A stretch of DNA of 64,000 nt from Solimonas sp. K1W22B-7 (GCF_003428335.1 NZ_CP031704.1:4402001-4466000); one strand, 5' to 3'. Shown: positions 41,781-50,012, numbered from the stretch's first letter. Numbers and translations are program-made. The notes: generated by a model not told the origin, from the sequence alone.

Positions 41781-41856
41781 TGGTGCCCACGAAAGGAATC
41801 GAACCTTCGACCTCACCCTTACCAAGGGTGTGCTCTACCGACTGAGCTACGTGGGC
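41781..41856 (-). tRNA. thrT: tRNA-Thr (anticodon GGT)
   Basis: 76 bases including CCA. Acceptor GCCCACG pairs with CGTGGGC, anticodon stem-loop CACCC-TTGGTAA-GGGTG, T-loop GGTTCGATTCC, discriminator A. It lies between tRNA-Gly and tuf copy 2. Confidence 0.98.
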
Positions 41857-41884
41857 AATCTGTCATCTACAGCAACCGCGGTGC

Positions 41885-41958
41885 TGGAGCGGGAGACGGG
41901 AATCGAACCCGCGCTATCGGCTTGGAAGGCCGAAGTTCTACCATTGAACTACTCCCGC
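41885..41958 (-). tRNA. glyT: tRNA-Gly (anticodon TCC)
   Basis: 74 bases including CCA. Acceptor GCGGGAG pairs with CTCCCGC, anticodon stem-loop TCGGC-CTTCCAA-GCCGA, discriminator T, as is usual for bacterial tRNA-Gly. It is 23 bases after tRNA-Tyr. Confidence 0.98.
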
Positions 41959-41981
41959 CAGGCAGACCCGCACAGCAAATC

Positions 41982-42067
41982 TGGTGGAGAGAGGTGGATT
42001 CGAACCACCGTAGGCGTAAGCCAGCAGATTTACAGTCTGCCCTCGTTGGCCGCTTGAGTATCTCTCC
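41982..42067 (-). tRNA. tyrU: tRNA-Tyr (anticodon GTA)
   Basis: 86 bases including CCA, class II with a long variable arm. Acceptor GGAGAGA pairs with TCTCTCC; anticodon stem-loop GCAGA-CTGTAAA-TCTGC; discriminator A. It is the first gene of the tRNA-tuf transcript. Confidence 0.98.
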
Positions 42068-42105
42068 GCCGGTCCTCCGGCGCTTTCGCCCCCGAAGAGC
42101 CGCGT

Positions 42106-42134
42106 ATTCTCGGGGCAAGGTGGGGTCGCGTCAA
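42106..42134 (-). promoter_or_regulatory. Promoter of the tRNA-Tyr/Gly/Thr-tuf transcript
   Basis: On the minus strand TTGACG (42129-42134) and GAGAAT (42106-42111) are 17 bases apart, followed by a GC-rich discriminator (ACGCGGC) typical of stable-RNA promoters under stringent control. The tRNA starts about 40 bases downstream. Confidence 0.7.
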
Positions 42135-42265
42135 GTCAAAATCGGATGATTTTTTAGGCCTCTGGCAGGCATTAAATCACCATGACGTCATTACCGCGTC
42201 ATAGAATCCGGCATCCACCCTGCTTTTTGCCCCAGGCAGCCCCTCCAGGCCACCCGAACCCCTCC

Positions 42266-43420
42266 ATGCGCCTTCCCCACCCCGCTGCCTTCTTCCTTTC
42301 GCTGTCCGTGCTGCTGGTTTCCCTGGTCGCCTGCAGCGGCAACGGCAGCGGGGGCGGCGCCAGCCTGCCCAAGCGCGTCGGCCATGTCTTCGTGATCGTC
42401 CTGGAGAACAAGGACTACGCCAAGAGCTTCGCCGACGACTCCCTGGCCCCCTACCTGGCCAAGACCCTGGTGGCACAGGGCGCGCTGCTGCAGAACTACT
42501 ACGGCATCGGTCACGTCAGCCTGGACAACTACATCGCCATGATCAGCGGCCAGGGGCCCAACCTGATCACCCAGACCGACTGCATCGTCTTCGCCGAGTT
42601 CGCCGGCAGCCCGCCGGTGGCGGCGCTCAACGGCCAGGCCGTGGGCCAGGGCTGCGTCTACCCCTCCAGCGTGACCAGCCTGCCGGACCAGCTGCGCGCC
42701 AAGGGCCTCTCCTGGAAGGGCTACATGGAGGACATGGGCGCCGAAGCCGGGCGCGAGGCGGCGACCTGCGCCCACCCTGCGATCGGCACGGTGGACAGCA
42801 CCCAGGCAGCCAGCGAGCAGGACAGCTACGCCACCCGCCACAACCCCTTCATGTACTTCCACAGCGTGATCGACGACCAGGCCTACTGCGACGAGCGGGT
42901 GGTCAACCTGAACGCGCTGGCGGCCGACCTGCGCTCGGCGGCCACCACCCCGGCCTATTCCTTCATTACCCCCAGCCTCTGCCACGACGGCCACGATTCA
43001 CCCTGCGCCAACGGCGAACCCGGCGGCCTGGAGTCGATCAACGGCTTCCTACAGGACTGGGTGCCGAAGATCCTGGCCTCCCCGGCCTTCCGCCAGGACG
43101 GCCTGCTGATCATCACCTTCGACGAGTCCGACGGCCCGCAGTCCGACTCCAGCGGCTGCTGCGGCGCCGGCCCCACGCCCAACAGCCTGCTGCCCGGCCT
43201 CACCGGCCTGGGCGGCGGCCGCGTCGGCGCGGTGCTGCTGTCGCCGCTGATCAAGCCCGGCACGGTGTCGATGCAGCCCTACAACCACTACTCGATGCTG
43301 CGCAGCGTGCAGGACCTGTTCGGCCTGCCCTATCTCGGCTACGCCGGCGCGTCGGCGCAAAAGAGCTTCGGCGAGGACGTCTTCACCGTGAAGATGCCGG
43401 AACTGCCGCCGAAGACCTGA
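42266..43420 (+). CDS. Phosphoesterase-family lipoprotein (acid phosphatase-like)
   Basis: 384 residues from the ATG at 42266. An upstream reading to 42182 lacks a signal at its start. The lipobox LVAC follows a hydrophobic stretch, so the protein is probably membrane-anchored and faces the periplasm or outside. The N-terminal motif VGHVFVIVLENKDY and the later LLIITFDESDGPQSDS carry the metal-binding residues of the PF04185 group, which includes phospholipase C and acid phosphatase AcpA. SFITPSLCHDGHD adds the expected central Asp/His region. The substrate is unknown. Its stop is one base from the start of the di-haem lipoprotein gene, so the two are translated together. Confidence 0.82.
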   Translation: MRLPHPAAFFLSLSVLLVSLVACSGNGSGGGASLPKRVGHVFVIVLENKDYAKSFADDSLAPYLAKTLVAQGALLQNYYGIGHVSLDNYIAMISGQGPNLITQTDCIVFAEFAGSPPVAALNGQAVGQGCVYPSSVTSLPDQLRAKGLSWKGYMEDMGAEAGREAATCAHPAIGTVDSTQAASEQDSYATRHNPFMYFHSVIDDQAYCDERVVNLNALAADLRSAATTPAYSFITPSLCHDGHDSPCANGEPGGLESINGFLQDWVPKILASPAFRQDGLLIITFDESDGPQSDSSGCCGAGPTPNSLLPGLTGLGGGRVGAVLLSPLIKPGTVSMQPYNHYSMLRSVQDLFGLPYLGYAGASAQKSFGEDVFTVKMPELPPKT

Positions 43421-43421
43421 G

Positions 43422-45053
43422 GTGCAGGCCCCGCGCGGTCCCGGCCTGCTGCTGGCCGCCGCGCTGGCGGCCTGCCAGCCATCGCCGCAGCCCCCCGCGC
43501 CGGCGGCCTACGACCCGCTGGCAGCCGCCACCGCGGCGGCCCAGGGGCGCATCGGCAACGTCGAGGCCGGCGTGCCGCCGCAGTGCTACACCCGCACCGG
43601 CGGCGAGTCGAACCCCTGCTGGGTCTGCCACACCACGGCCAACGGCGCCAACCGCGCCGACGACTGGGAACTGCAGCGCCGCTACGACTTCAGCGCGCTG
43701 GGCCGGACCAACCACTGGCACAACCTGTTCCGCGACCGCCGCGCCGGCATCGCCGCGATCGGCGACGCCGAAATCCTGGCCTGGATCCGCCAGGACAACT
43801 ACGCCGCGCTGCGCCAGGCCATGGCGCGCATGCCGGACTTCCGCGGCTGGAGCCCCGACCTGGACTACCCGCGCGGCTTCGATGCCGCCGGCTTCGCCCG
43901 CGACGGCAGCGGCTGGCGCGCCTACCGCTACAAGCCCTTCCCCGGCACCTTCTGGCCCACCAACGGTGCCACCGACACGGCGATGATCCGCCTGCCGTTG
44001 GCCTTCCGCAGCGACGCGGCCGGGCGGCCTTCCGAGGGGGTGTACCGCGTGAACCTGGCGATCGTCGAGGCGGCAGTGGCCGTGCCGGACCGCGTGGCCG
44101 ACGCCGCGCTGCGCCTGCCGGTGGAGGCGCTGGACGAAACCAGCGCCGGACTGGATCTGGATGGCGATGGCCGGCTGTCCTTCGGCGTGACCGGCCTGCG
44201 CGGCCTGCCGGCGCACTATGCCGGCGGCGCGGCCGGCATCGCGGTGCAGCGCTACAGCTACCCGCCGGGCACGGAGTTCCTGCACCCGGTGCACTACGTC
44301 GATCCGGACGCGCCGGAGCTGCGCGCCGCGCGGCTCAAGGAGCTGCGCTACTCACGCAAGGAGACCGCGGTGGATGCGCAGTCGGTGCGCCTGCACTACG
44401 AAGAGGAGGCCCGCGAGCGCGAGGTCGGCGGACGGGCGCACTACGCCGGCAATGCCTTCACCGGGCAGAGCAATGTCTTCGGCTGGCAGCTGCAGGGCTA
44501 CATCGAGGACGCGCAGGGCCGGCTGCGCCTGCAGACGCGCGAGGAGCAGCTCTACTGCATGGGCTGCCACACCGGCATCGGCGTCACCGTGGACCAGAGC
44601 TTCAGCCTGCCGCGCAAGCTGCCCGGCGCCGAGGGCTGGGGATTGCAGCGCGTCGCCGGACAACGCGACACGCCGCAGGCCGGCGGCCGCAAGGGCGAGT
44701 ACCGCCAGTACCTGCGGCGCACCGGTGGCGGCGATGAGTTCCGCGCCAACGCGGAGATGCTGTCACGGTTCTTCCGTGACGGGCGGCTCGATGAAAAGCG
44801 CGTGGATGCCGCACTGGCCAGCGAGCGCGGACTGCTGGAACTGGTCGCCCCCTCGCGCGAGCGGGCGCTGGCGCTGGGCAAGGCCTATCTCACCGTGGTG
44901 CGCGAGCAGTCCTATGCGCTGGGGCGCGATGCGCTGCTGGCGCCGCCGGTGAACGTGCACCAGCAGATCGAGGACCAGGAGACGGCACTGAAGGCCAGCG
45001 GGCGTGTGTACAAGGATGGGCGGATCTGGCTGGAGCCAGCAAAGACGCAATAG
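43422..45053 (+). CDS. Di-haem c-type cytochrome-like lipoprotein
   Basis: 543 residues from a GTG one base after the preceding stop. The lipobox LAAC puts Cys18 at the mature N-terminus. Two haem c sites are visible: CWVCH at 66-70 and CMGCH at 379-383, about 310 residues apart. An EF-hand-like calcium loop (DLDGDGRLSF) lies near residue 245. Many His, Tyr and Trp residues follow the first site (GRTNHWHNLFRD). No named family is recognised with confidence. An outer-membrane or periplasmic electron-transfer role is inferred, and its link with the phosphoesterase is unexplained. Confidence 0.75.
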   Translation: MQAPRGPGLLLAAALAACQPSPQPPAPAAYDPLAAATAAAQGRIGNVEAGVPPQCYTRTGGESNPCWVCHTTANGANRADDWELQRRYDFSALGRTNHWHNLFRDRRAGIAAIGDAEILAWIRQDNYAALRQAMARMPDFRGWSPDLDYPRGFDAAGFARDGSGWRAYRYKPFPGTFWPTNGATDTAMIRLPLAFRSDAAGRPSEGVYRVNLAIVEAAVAVPDRVADAALRLPVEALDETSAGLDLDGDGRLSFGVTGLRGLPAHYAGGAAGIAVQRYSYPPGTEFLHPVHYVDPDAPELRAARLKELRYSRKETAVDAQSVRLHYEEEAREREVGGRAHYAGNAFTGQSNVFGWQLQGYIEDAQGRLRLQTREEQLYCMGCHTGIGVTVDQSFSLPRKLPGAEGWGLQRVAGQRDTPQAGGRKGEYRQYLRRTGGGDEFRANAEMLSRFFRDGRLDEKRVDAALASERGLLELVAPSRERALALGKAYLTVVREQSYALGRDALLAPPVNVHQQIEDQETALKASGRVYKDGRIWLEPAKTQ

Positions 45054-45066
45054 GCCGTCGCCTGGG

Positions 45067-45137
45067 TTGCCAAAGGCAAGGCGGGAGCACACTTTGACCG
45101 GCGCTCCCGGCTTCGCTGCACGAAACCGGGCTGCGGG
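45067..45137. repeat. 71-bp direct repeat, copy 1
   Basis: Matches 45357-45427 at 69 of 71 positions; it includes GGGAGCGCCGGTCA- and CGGTTTCGTGCAGCG-like segments when read on the minus strand. The 219 bases between copies hold hairpins. Confidence 0.85.
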
Positions 45138-45149
45138 ACTCTTCTTGTC

Positions 45150-45173
45150 CCCTCTCCCGTTTACGGGAGAGGG
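45150..45173. repeat. Short GC hairpin
   Basis: CCCTCTCCCG and its exact complement with the loop TTTA. A similar hairpin lies at 45303-45326 with one mismatch. Confidence 0.7.
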
Positions 45174-45178
45174 ATTAA

Positions 45179-45242
45179 GGGAGAGGGTTTCTGTAAAACG
45201 CGCACGGATTGGCCCGACTACCTTTTACAGAAACCCTCTCCC
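45179..45242. repeat. 20-bp perfect inverted repeat
   Basis: Arms 45179-45198 and 45223-45242 are exact complements with a 24-base spacer. They start GGGAGAGGGTTTCTG. Confidence 0.85.
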
Positions 45243-45356
45243 GGCAACTGCTCCATGCGTTGCCCTACCTCGGGGATCCATCCCCTCGCCGGCCTGCGGC
45301 CACCCTCTCCCGCAAGCGGGCGAGGGGACAAGATTGGCGCTCACCCGTAGCCCGGT

Positions 45357-45427
45357 TTGCCAAAGGCAAGCCGGGAGCACACTGTGACCGGCGCTCCCGG
45401 CTTCGCTGCACGAAACCGGGCTGCGGG
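45357..45427. repeat. 71-bp direct repeat, copy 2
   Basis: Differs from copy 1 at two positions: C45371 for G45081 and G45384 for T45094. Confidence 0.85.
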
Positions 45428-45474
45428 GACTGGTTGGGCTCAAAGAAGGCGCAGTAGACAGCGGACACAATGGC

Positions 45475-45542
45475 AGGAGCGGCTGTTAGCCGCGAGGGCC
45501 GGTGACCACGGCCACCGGCCCTCGCGGCCAACAGCCGCTCCT
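45475..45542. repeat. REP-like inverted repeat (30-bp arms)
   Basis: Arms 45475-45504 and 45513-45542 match with one mismatch around an 8-base loop. The arm ends AGGAGCGGCTGTTAGCCGCG resemble REP sequences of pseudomonads. A relative lies at 49691-49745. It may also act as a two-way terminator for the convergent neighbours. Confidence 0.85.
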
Positions 45543-45568
45543 ACATTCGTTACCTGAACCAACCGCCT

Positions 45569-48037
45569 TCACGTCCCCCGCGGCTTCGCCCTTCTGGTCG
45601 GCGCCGCTTCCAGCGGATTGTCCGGCCAGGGATGCCGCGGATACCGCCCCTTCATGTCCTTCTTCACGTCGCTGTAGCTGCCGGCCCAGAAACCGGCGAG
45701 GTCGGGGGTGATCGCGACCGGGCGCTGGCCGGGGGAGAGCAGTTCCAGCACCACGCGGTTGCGGCCGTCGTTGACCGTGGGGGTCTGGGCGCAGCCGAAC
45801 ATCTCCTGCAGGCGCACCGACAGCAGCGGCGCTTCCGGCGGGCGGTATTCCAGGCGCACGCGCGAGCCGGTGGGCACGTCCATATGCGTCGGCGCCAGCC
45901 GACCGAGCTTCTGCTGCGTGGCGTAGTCGAGGCTGGCGTTGAGGATTTCCATCAGGTCCAGACGCGCAAGGTGATCGCGCCGCGTGACGCCATCGAGGGA
46001 GGGCGCCAGCCAGTCTTCCAGCGTCGCCAGCAGGCCCTCGTCGGAGACGTCGGGCCAGCTGTCTTCGGGACGCCACTGGCGCAGCGACAGCACCCGCGCC
46101 TGCCACTGCCGCGCGGCCTCGTTCCAGGGCAGTGCCTGCAGGCCGAGGGCGCGGATGCCGGCGAGCATCGCGGTGCGGATTTTCTCTTCGGCGCCGCCGC
46201 GCAGCATGCGGCGCTCGAGCACGATCGCACCGAGGCGCCGCTGCGTCTCGGAGACCACGGCATCGGTCTGCGGGTCCCAGCGGCAGTCCTGCACGTCGAC
46301 GATGCGCGCGGCCTGGTCGCGCAGCAGTTCGTCTTCGCGCAGCGCGGCGGCGAGGCGGATCTTGCGGGGTGGTCCTGGGTCCCAGTGCGCGATGGCAAGC
46401 CACTCGGACGCGGACAGCGGATCGTGTTCGCCGATGCGCGCCTCGCCGCCGTCCTCGCAGAGGTAGACGCCGCGCTGGCTGCCGCGGCGGCGGGCGATGC
46501 GCTCGGGATAGGCCCAGCTGACCAGGCGCGCGACGTCGCGGTCGTCGGCGACGGGCTGCTCGGTGGCATCGACCTGCCGCCCCATCTGGCGCGCGGAGTC
46601 GCGCACGCGGCGCAGCGCATTGGGATCGGCGGCGCGGCCCTGCAGGTAGGCCTGCACCGTGGCGGCGAGATCGCTGGCGCCGCCGTCGCGCTCTTCCAGC
46701 ACCGCCGCGGTCCAGGCCGCAAGCGCGCCGAGGCCGCGGGCCTTGGCCAGCAACAGCATCTGTGCACGCCGCGGCGCCGCCGGCAGGCGCGCCAGTTCGC
46801 GGCCGTGCGGCGTGATGCGGCCCTGCGCGTTCACCGCGCCGAGTTCGCGCAGCAGCTCGCGCGCATAGGTCCAGCTCACCGTGCCCGGCGGATCGAGGAA
46901 CCCGAGTTGAGCCGGCTCGCTCGCGCCCCAGACCGCCAGCTCCAGCGCGAAGCGCGACAGGTCGGCGGCGAGGATTTCCGGTGTGTCGTGCTGGGCCAGT
47001 GCCGCCTGCTGGTCGCGATTCCACAGGCGGTAGCAGTGGCCGGGACCGAGGCGGCCGGCACGGCCGGCGCGCTGGTCGGCGGAGGCGCGCGAGACGCGCT
47101 GCGTCTCCAGGCGGTTGGCGCCGGCACCGAGATCGAAACGCGCCACGCGCACCAGGCCGCCGTCGACCACGGTGGTGACACCCTCCACGGTGAGGCTGGT
47201 CTGGGCGATGTTGGTGGCCAGGATCACCTTGCGGCGACCGTCGCGGTCGGGCTGCAGCGCGGCGTCCTGCTCGGCCGAGGACAGCTCGCCATAGAGGGGA
47301 TAGATGGCGGCCTGGGTGCGCGCTTCCAGCCGGCGCTGCGCGCCACGGATCTCGCGCGCCCCGGGCAGGAAGGCCAGCACGTCGCCCGGCGTCTCGGCCA
47401 GCGCCGTGATCACGCCCTGCGCCACCACCTCGCCATGGTCGGCATCGGCGCGCTGCGTCAGGTATCTGATGTCCACCGGGAACAGCTGGCCGCCGCTCTG
47501 CACCACCGGCGCATCGTCCAGCAGGCGCGCGACGCGCTGCGTGTCCAGCGTCGCCGACATCACCAGCAGGCGCAGCTCGGGGTTGAGGTTGGCGCGCACG
47601 TCCAGGCTCAGCGCCAGCGCGAGGTCGGCGTCGAGGCTGCGCTCGTGGAACTCGTCGAAGATCAGCAGGCCCACGCCGGGCAGCTCCGGGTCGGCCTGCA
47701 GGCGCCGCGCCAGCAGGCCCTCGGTGACGACCTCGATCCGCGTGGCCGCGGAAACCTTGCGCTCGAAGCGGATCTGGTAGCCCACGGTCTGGCCCACCGG
47801 CTCGCCCAGCAGCTGCGCCATGCGCGCCGCGGCGGCGCGCGCGGCGACGCGGCGCGGTTCCAGCATGACGATGCGCAGCCCCTTGAGCCAGGGCTCGGCC
47901 AGCAGTTCCAGCGGGATCAGGGTGGTCTTGCCGGAGCCCGGCGGCGCGGCCAGCACGGCGCGGCCGCCGCCGGAAAGGGCCTGGCGCAGTGCCGGCAAAG
48001 CCTCGCGGACCGGCAGGTCGGGCAGCGGGAGTTTCAT
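45569..48037 (-). CDS. hrpB: ATP-dependent RNA helicase HrpB
   Basis: 822 residues. Walker A PPGSGKTT (32-39) and the DEFHER box (LLIFDEFHERS) identify a DExH helicase. Motif III MSATLD, motif V TNIAQTSLT and motif VI QRAGRAGRLGPG follow. The long C-terminal region with EEKIRTAMLAGIRALGLQALPW is the HrpB-specific part. The cellular job is not firmly known in the family; some members assist mRNA processing. Its ATG overlaps the MOSC gene stop (ATGA), so the two are coupled. Confidence 0.95.
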   Translation of the reverse strand: MKLPLPDLPVREALPALRQALSGGGRAVLAAPPGSGKTTLIPLELLAEPWLKGLRIVMLEPRRVAARAAAARMAQLLGEPVGQTVGYQIRFERKVSAATRIEVVTEGLLARRLQADPELPGVGLLIFDEFHERSLDADLALALSLDVRANLNPELRLLVMSATLDTQRVARLLDDAPVVQSGGQLFPVDIRYLTQRADADHGEVVAQGVITALAETPGDVLAFLPGAREIRGAQRRLEARTQAAIYPLYGELSSAEQDAALQPDRDGRRKVILATNIAQTSLTVEGVTTVVDGGLVRVARFDLGAGANRLETQRVSRASADQRAGRAGRLGPGHCYRLWNRDQQAALAQHDTPEILAADLSRFALELAVWGASEPAQLGFLDPPGTVSWTYARELLRELGAVNAQGRITPHGRELARLPAAPRRAQMLLLAKARGLGALAAWTAAVLEERDGGASDLAATVQAYLQGRAADPNALRRVRDSARQMGRQVDATEQPVADDRDVARLVSWAYPERIARRRGSQRGVYLCEDGGEARIGEHDPLSASEWLAIAHWDPGPPRKIRLAAALREDELLRDQAARIVDVQDCRWDPQTDAVVSETQRRLGAIVLERRMLRGGAEEKIRTAMLAGIRALGLQALPWNEAARQWQARVLSLRQWRPEDSWPDVSDEGLLATLEDWLAPSLDGVTRRDHLARLDLMEILNASLDYATQQKLGRLAPTHMDVPTGSRVRLEYRPPEAPLLSVRLQEMFGCAQTPTVNDGRNRVVLELLSPGQRPVAITPDLAGFWAGSYSDVKKDMKGRYPRHPWPDNPLEAAPTRRAKPRGT

Positions 48038-48693
48038 GGCAGGGTCCGCAGGTAGTCGGCGCGACGCTGCAGCTTGCCGACCCAGTTCGGGTTGAGCCCC
48101 GGCGTGGCGGCGAGACGCCGCAGGGCCTCGGGCGCGGGGCGGTGCTCGGCCTGGGTATCCCAGAATTCGCGCAGCGAGATGGCGTCGGCATTGCGCTGCA
48201 GCAGCCGCAGCGCGTCGCCGGCCCGGGCGCGGCCCGGCTCGAGCACGCGGTAGTACCAGCCGGCGATGCCCTGCCCGGCGATCCAGAGGGCGATGCCCTC
48301 AAGGCCGTGGCGCGCGTCGATCTTCCAGCAGGGGCTGCGCGGCTGCGACAACTGCAGGCGCGCCGTGCCGAAGGCCCAGACGTCGCCGATGCAGACGCCG
48401 GACTCGTCGGCGCCCTCGGTGGACAGGTTCTCGCCCAGGCCGCCGGCGACGAAACCGGCGGCCTGCTCGGGAAAGCGCGCGGCCAGGCGGCGGTGGTTTT
48501 CCAGCGGGAAGTGGTGCACCGCCTTCTCCGGCCCGCCGTGCACGCGGCGGTCGGCCTGGGCGTCGCTCAGCAGGCCTTCGGGGCCGATGTCCACTGGCCC
48601 GGCGACGGGGTCCTTGAAGATGCCCGTGGGGCGACCGTCGCCCGGCATGGGGCGCACCGAACCGGCGAAAACATGGGAGACGAGCAGCTGCAT
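48034..48693 (-). CDS. MOSC domain protein (YiiM-like)
   Basis: 219 residues from the ATG at 48693 (MQLLVSHVFAGSVRPMPGD). The open frame continues upstream only because it overlaps the divergent methyltransferase gene. The MOSC pattern GLLSDAQADRRVHGGPEKAVHHFP and FVAGGLGENLSTEG are diagnostic, and the conserved cysteine lies in PRSPCWKIDARHG. MOSC proteins bind a molybdenum cofactor and reduce N-hydroxylated compounds; E. coli YiiM acts on 6-hydroxylaminopurine. It is divergent from the PRMT-like gene with a 36-base gap. Confidence 0.88.
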   Translation of the reverse strand: MQLLVSHVFAGSVRPMPGDGRPTGIFKDPVAGPVDIGPEGLLSDAQADRRVHGGPEKAVHHFPLENHRRLAARFPEQAAGFVAGGLGENLSTEGADESGVCIGDVWAFGTARLQLSQPRSPCWKIDARHGLEGIALWIAGQGIAGWYYRVLEPGRARAGDALRLLQRNADAISLREFWDTQAEHRPAPEALRRLAATPGLNPNWVGKLQRRADYLRTLP

Positions 48694-48729
48694 CTGCGCA
48701 TTTTCACCGAATCCGCGAAAATACGGCGT

Positions 48730-49680
48730 ATGAGTGAAATAGAACTCCACAGAAAGCTCCTGGGCGACGCCCCCCGCAACGCTGCCTTTCACGCGGCGCT
48801 GAAGCAGCTGATCGAGCCGGGCAAGACCACCGTGGCCGACATCGGTGCCGGCACCGGCTTCCTCAGCTTCCTGGCGCGGCGCCTGGGCGCGGCGCACTGC
48901 ACGCTGATCGAGTACAGCGGCATGATCGAGCTGGCGCAGAAGCTGGCGCGGCAGAACGGCATCGACCAGCTGACTTTCGTCCGCGGCCATTCCGCCGAGC
49001 TGCGCAAGCCGCCGAAGGTGGACCTGGTGGTGTCGGAGACCCTGGGCAACTTCGCCCTCGAAGAAGGCCTGCTGGAGACCCTGATCGACGCGCGGCGCTA
49101 CCTCAAGGCCGGCGGCCGGGTGCTGCCGCAGGGCCTGCGGCAGTTCGCCGCGCCGGTGACGGCAGCGCGGCTGCAGCAGGAGATCGACATCTGGCCGCAG
49201 GTGGGCTTTGATCTGGACCTGTCGGCCGCGCGCACGGTGTCGCTCAACAACATGTACGTGAAGCAGATCGCCCCGGCCGACCTCGGCGGCCGCGACTGCG
49301 GCCAGGCCTGGGACGAGCTGGACCTGCGCCCGCAGGCCAAGGCCGCCGACAGCCGCCGCACCGCGACGCTGCGCTGGAAGGCCGGTGACCTGCCGGCCGC
49401 GCGGGTCGAAGGCATCGCGCTGTGGTGGGTCTGCGAGTTGCTGCCGGGGATCGAGCTTTCGACCTCGCCGTTCGCGCCGGCGACGCACTGGGACCAGATC
49501 TACCTGCCGCTGCTGGCGCCGCTGGAGCTGGCGCCGGACGACGTGCTGGAGCTGAGCCTGAGCTGCGATACACGGCCGGACGTGGGCGTGCGGCTGGGGT
49601 GGAAGACGCGGCAGCTGCGGGGCGGCAAGGCGGTGGGCGAGCAGGTGCAGGACAGTTTCAAGGGGCGGGTGGACTTGTAG
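48730..49680 (+). CDS. PRMT-like class I SAM-dependent methyltransferase
   Basis: 316 residues from the ATG at 48730. SAM motif I VADIGAGTGFLS lies at about 35-46 and the acidic end of strand 2 at Glu61 (LIEYSG). A double-E loop is present: SETLGNFALEE, with Glu103 and Glu112 nine residues apart exactly as in protein arginine methyltransferases. A THW loop occurs at 252-254 (FAPATHWDQIYLPL) in the C-terminal beta-rich part. Together these are the PRMT hallmarks, rare in bacteria. The N-terminus is short and lacks the extended PRMT helix. The target could be a protein or another substrate; automated annotation may call it an L11 methyltransferase, which it does not resemble in its signature loops. 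Confidence 0.8.
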   Translation: MSEIELHRKLLGDAPRNAAFHAALKQLIEPGKTTVADIGAGTGFLSFLARRLGAAHCTLIEYSGMIELAQKLARQNGIDQLTFVRGHSAELRKPPKVDLVVSETLGNFALEEGLLETLIDARRYLKAGGRVLPQGLRQFAAPVTAARLQQEIDIWPQVGFDLDLSAARTVSLNNMYVKQIAPADLGGRDCGQAWDELDLRPQAKAADSRRTATLRWKAGDLPAARVEGIALWWVCELLPGIELSTSPFAPATHWDQIYLPLLAPLELAPDDVLELSLSCDTRPDVGVRLGWKTRQLRGGKAVGEQVQDSFKGRVDL

Positions 49681-49690
49681 TGTCTGAATT

Positions 49691-49745
49691 GTAGGAGCGG
49701 CTGTCAGCCGCGAAGGCCGGTTGTCATGTTGACCGGCGCTCCTAC
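49691..49745. repeat. REP-like inverted repeat between convergent genes
   Basis: GTAGGAGCGGCTGTCAGCCGCG opens the element (shown in part by its first twenty bases as GTAGGAGCGGCTGTCAGCCG) and ACCGGCGCTCCTAC closes it. It lies between the ends of the PRMT-like and ykgJ genes and is related to 45475-45542. Confidence 0.75.
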
Positions 49746-49757
49746 TCCGCTACCCTC

Positions 49758-50012
49758 TCAAGCGGCGGTGAGGGATTCCAGGCGCAGCAGGTATTCCATC
49801 GCTGCATCCCTGGATGTTCCACACATTTCCGCCGTCGGTTTCAGGCTGCCGCAGACCGCCGGCCGGCGCGGGTCGCCGAAGATCGCGCAGCGCTGGTCGT
49901 CCATGAGCTGCGCGCAGCGCACTCCCGCCGGCTTGCCACCGGGCATGCCGGGGATCGGCGAGGAGATCGAGGGCGCGGTGCAGCAGGCGCCGCAGCCCGA
50001 ACGGCAAGTCAT
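49758..50012 (-). CDS. YkgJ family cysteine-cluster protein
   Basis: 84 residues from the ATG at 50012. Eight cysteines (3, 7, 10, 11, 33, 42, 54, 64) follow the family pattern CxxxCxxCC...C...C...C, thought to bind zinc or an Fe-S cluster. The segment [18 protein letters not shown] is highly typical of the small YkgJ group. The biochemical role is unknown. It is divergent from tesB, with 80 bases between the starts. Confidence 0.88.
   Translation of the reverse strand: MTCRSGCGACCTAPSISSPIPGMPGGKPAGVRCAQLMDDQRCAIFGDPRRPAVCGSLKPTAEMCGTSRDAAMEYLLRLESLTAA

Larger units (their letters stand above)
45054..45568. other. 515-base gene-free region packed with repeats
   Basis: It lies between the convergent ends of the di-haem lipoprotein gene and hrpB. 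It holds a 71-bp direct repeat pair, a 20-bp inverted repeat, two short GC hairpins (45150-45173 and 45303-45326) and a 30-bp inverted repeat. No credible coding sequence is present. Confidence 0.8.

Noticed and set aside
42182-42191. ATGACGTCAT palindrome before the phosphoesterase gene
   Set aside because: Short enough to be chance, and no matching promoter spacing or second site was found.
45067-45427. Possible CRISPR array
   Set aside because: Only two repeat copies, each 71 bp, with no regular spacers and no cas genes.
45486-48302. A 938-codon minus-strand frame overlapping hrpB
   Set aside because: It is another frame of hrpB with Arg/Pro/Ala-rich shadow composition; the hrpB frame carries all helicase motifs.
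48694-49488. Upstream extension of the MOSC protein to 484 residues
   Set aside because: It runs antisense through the PRMT-like gene; the MOSC family starts at the ATG at 48693.
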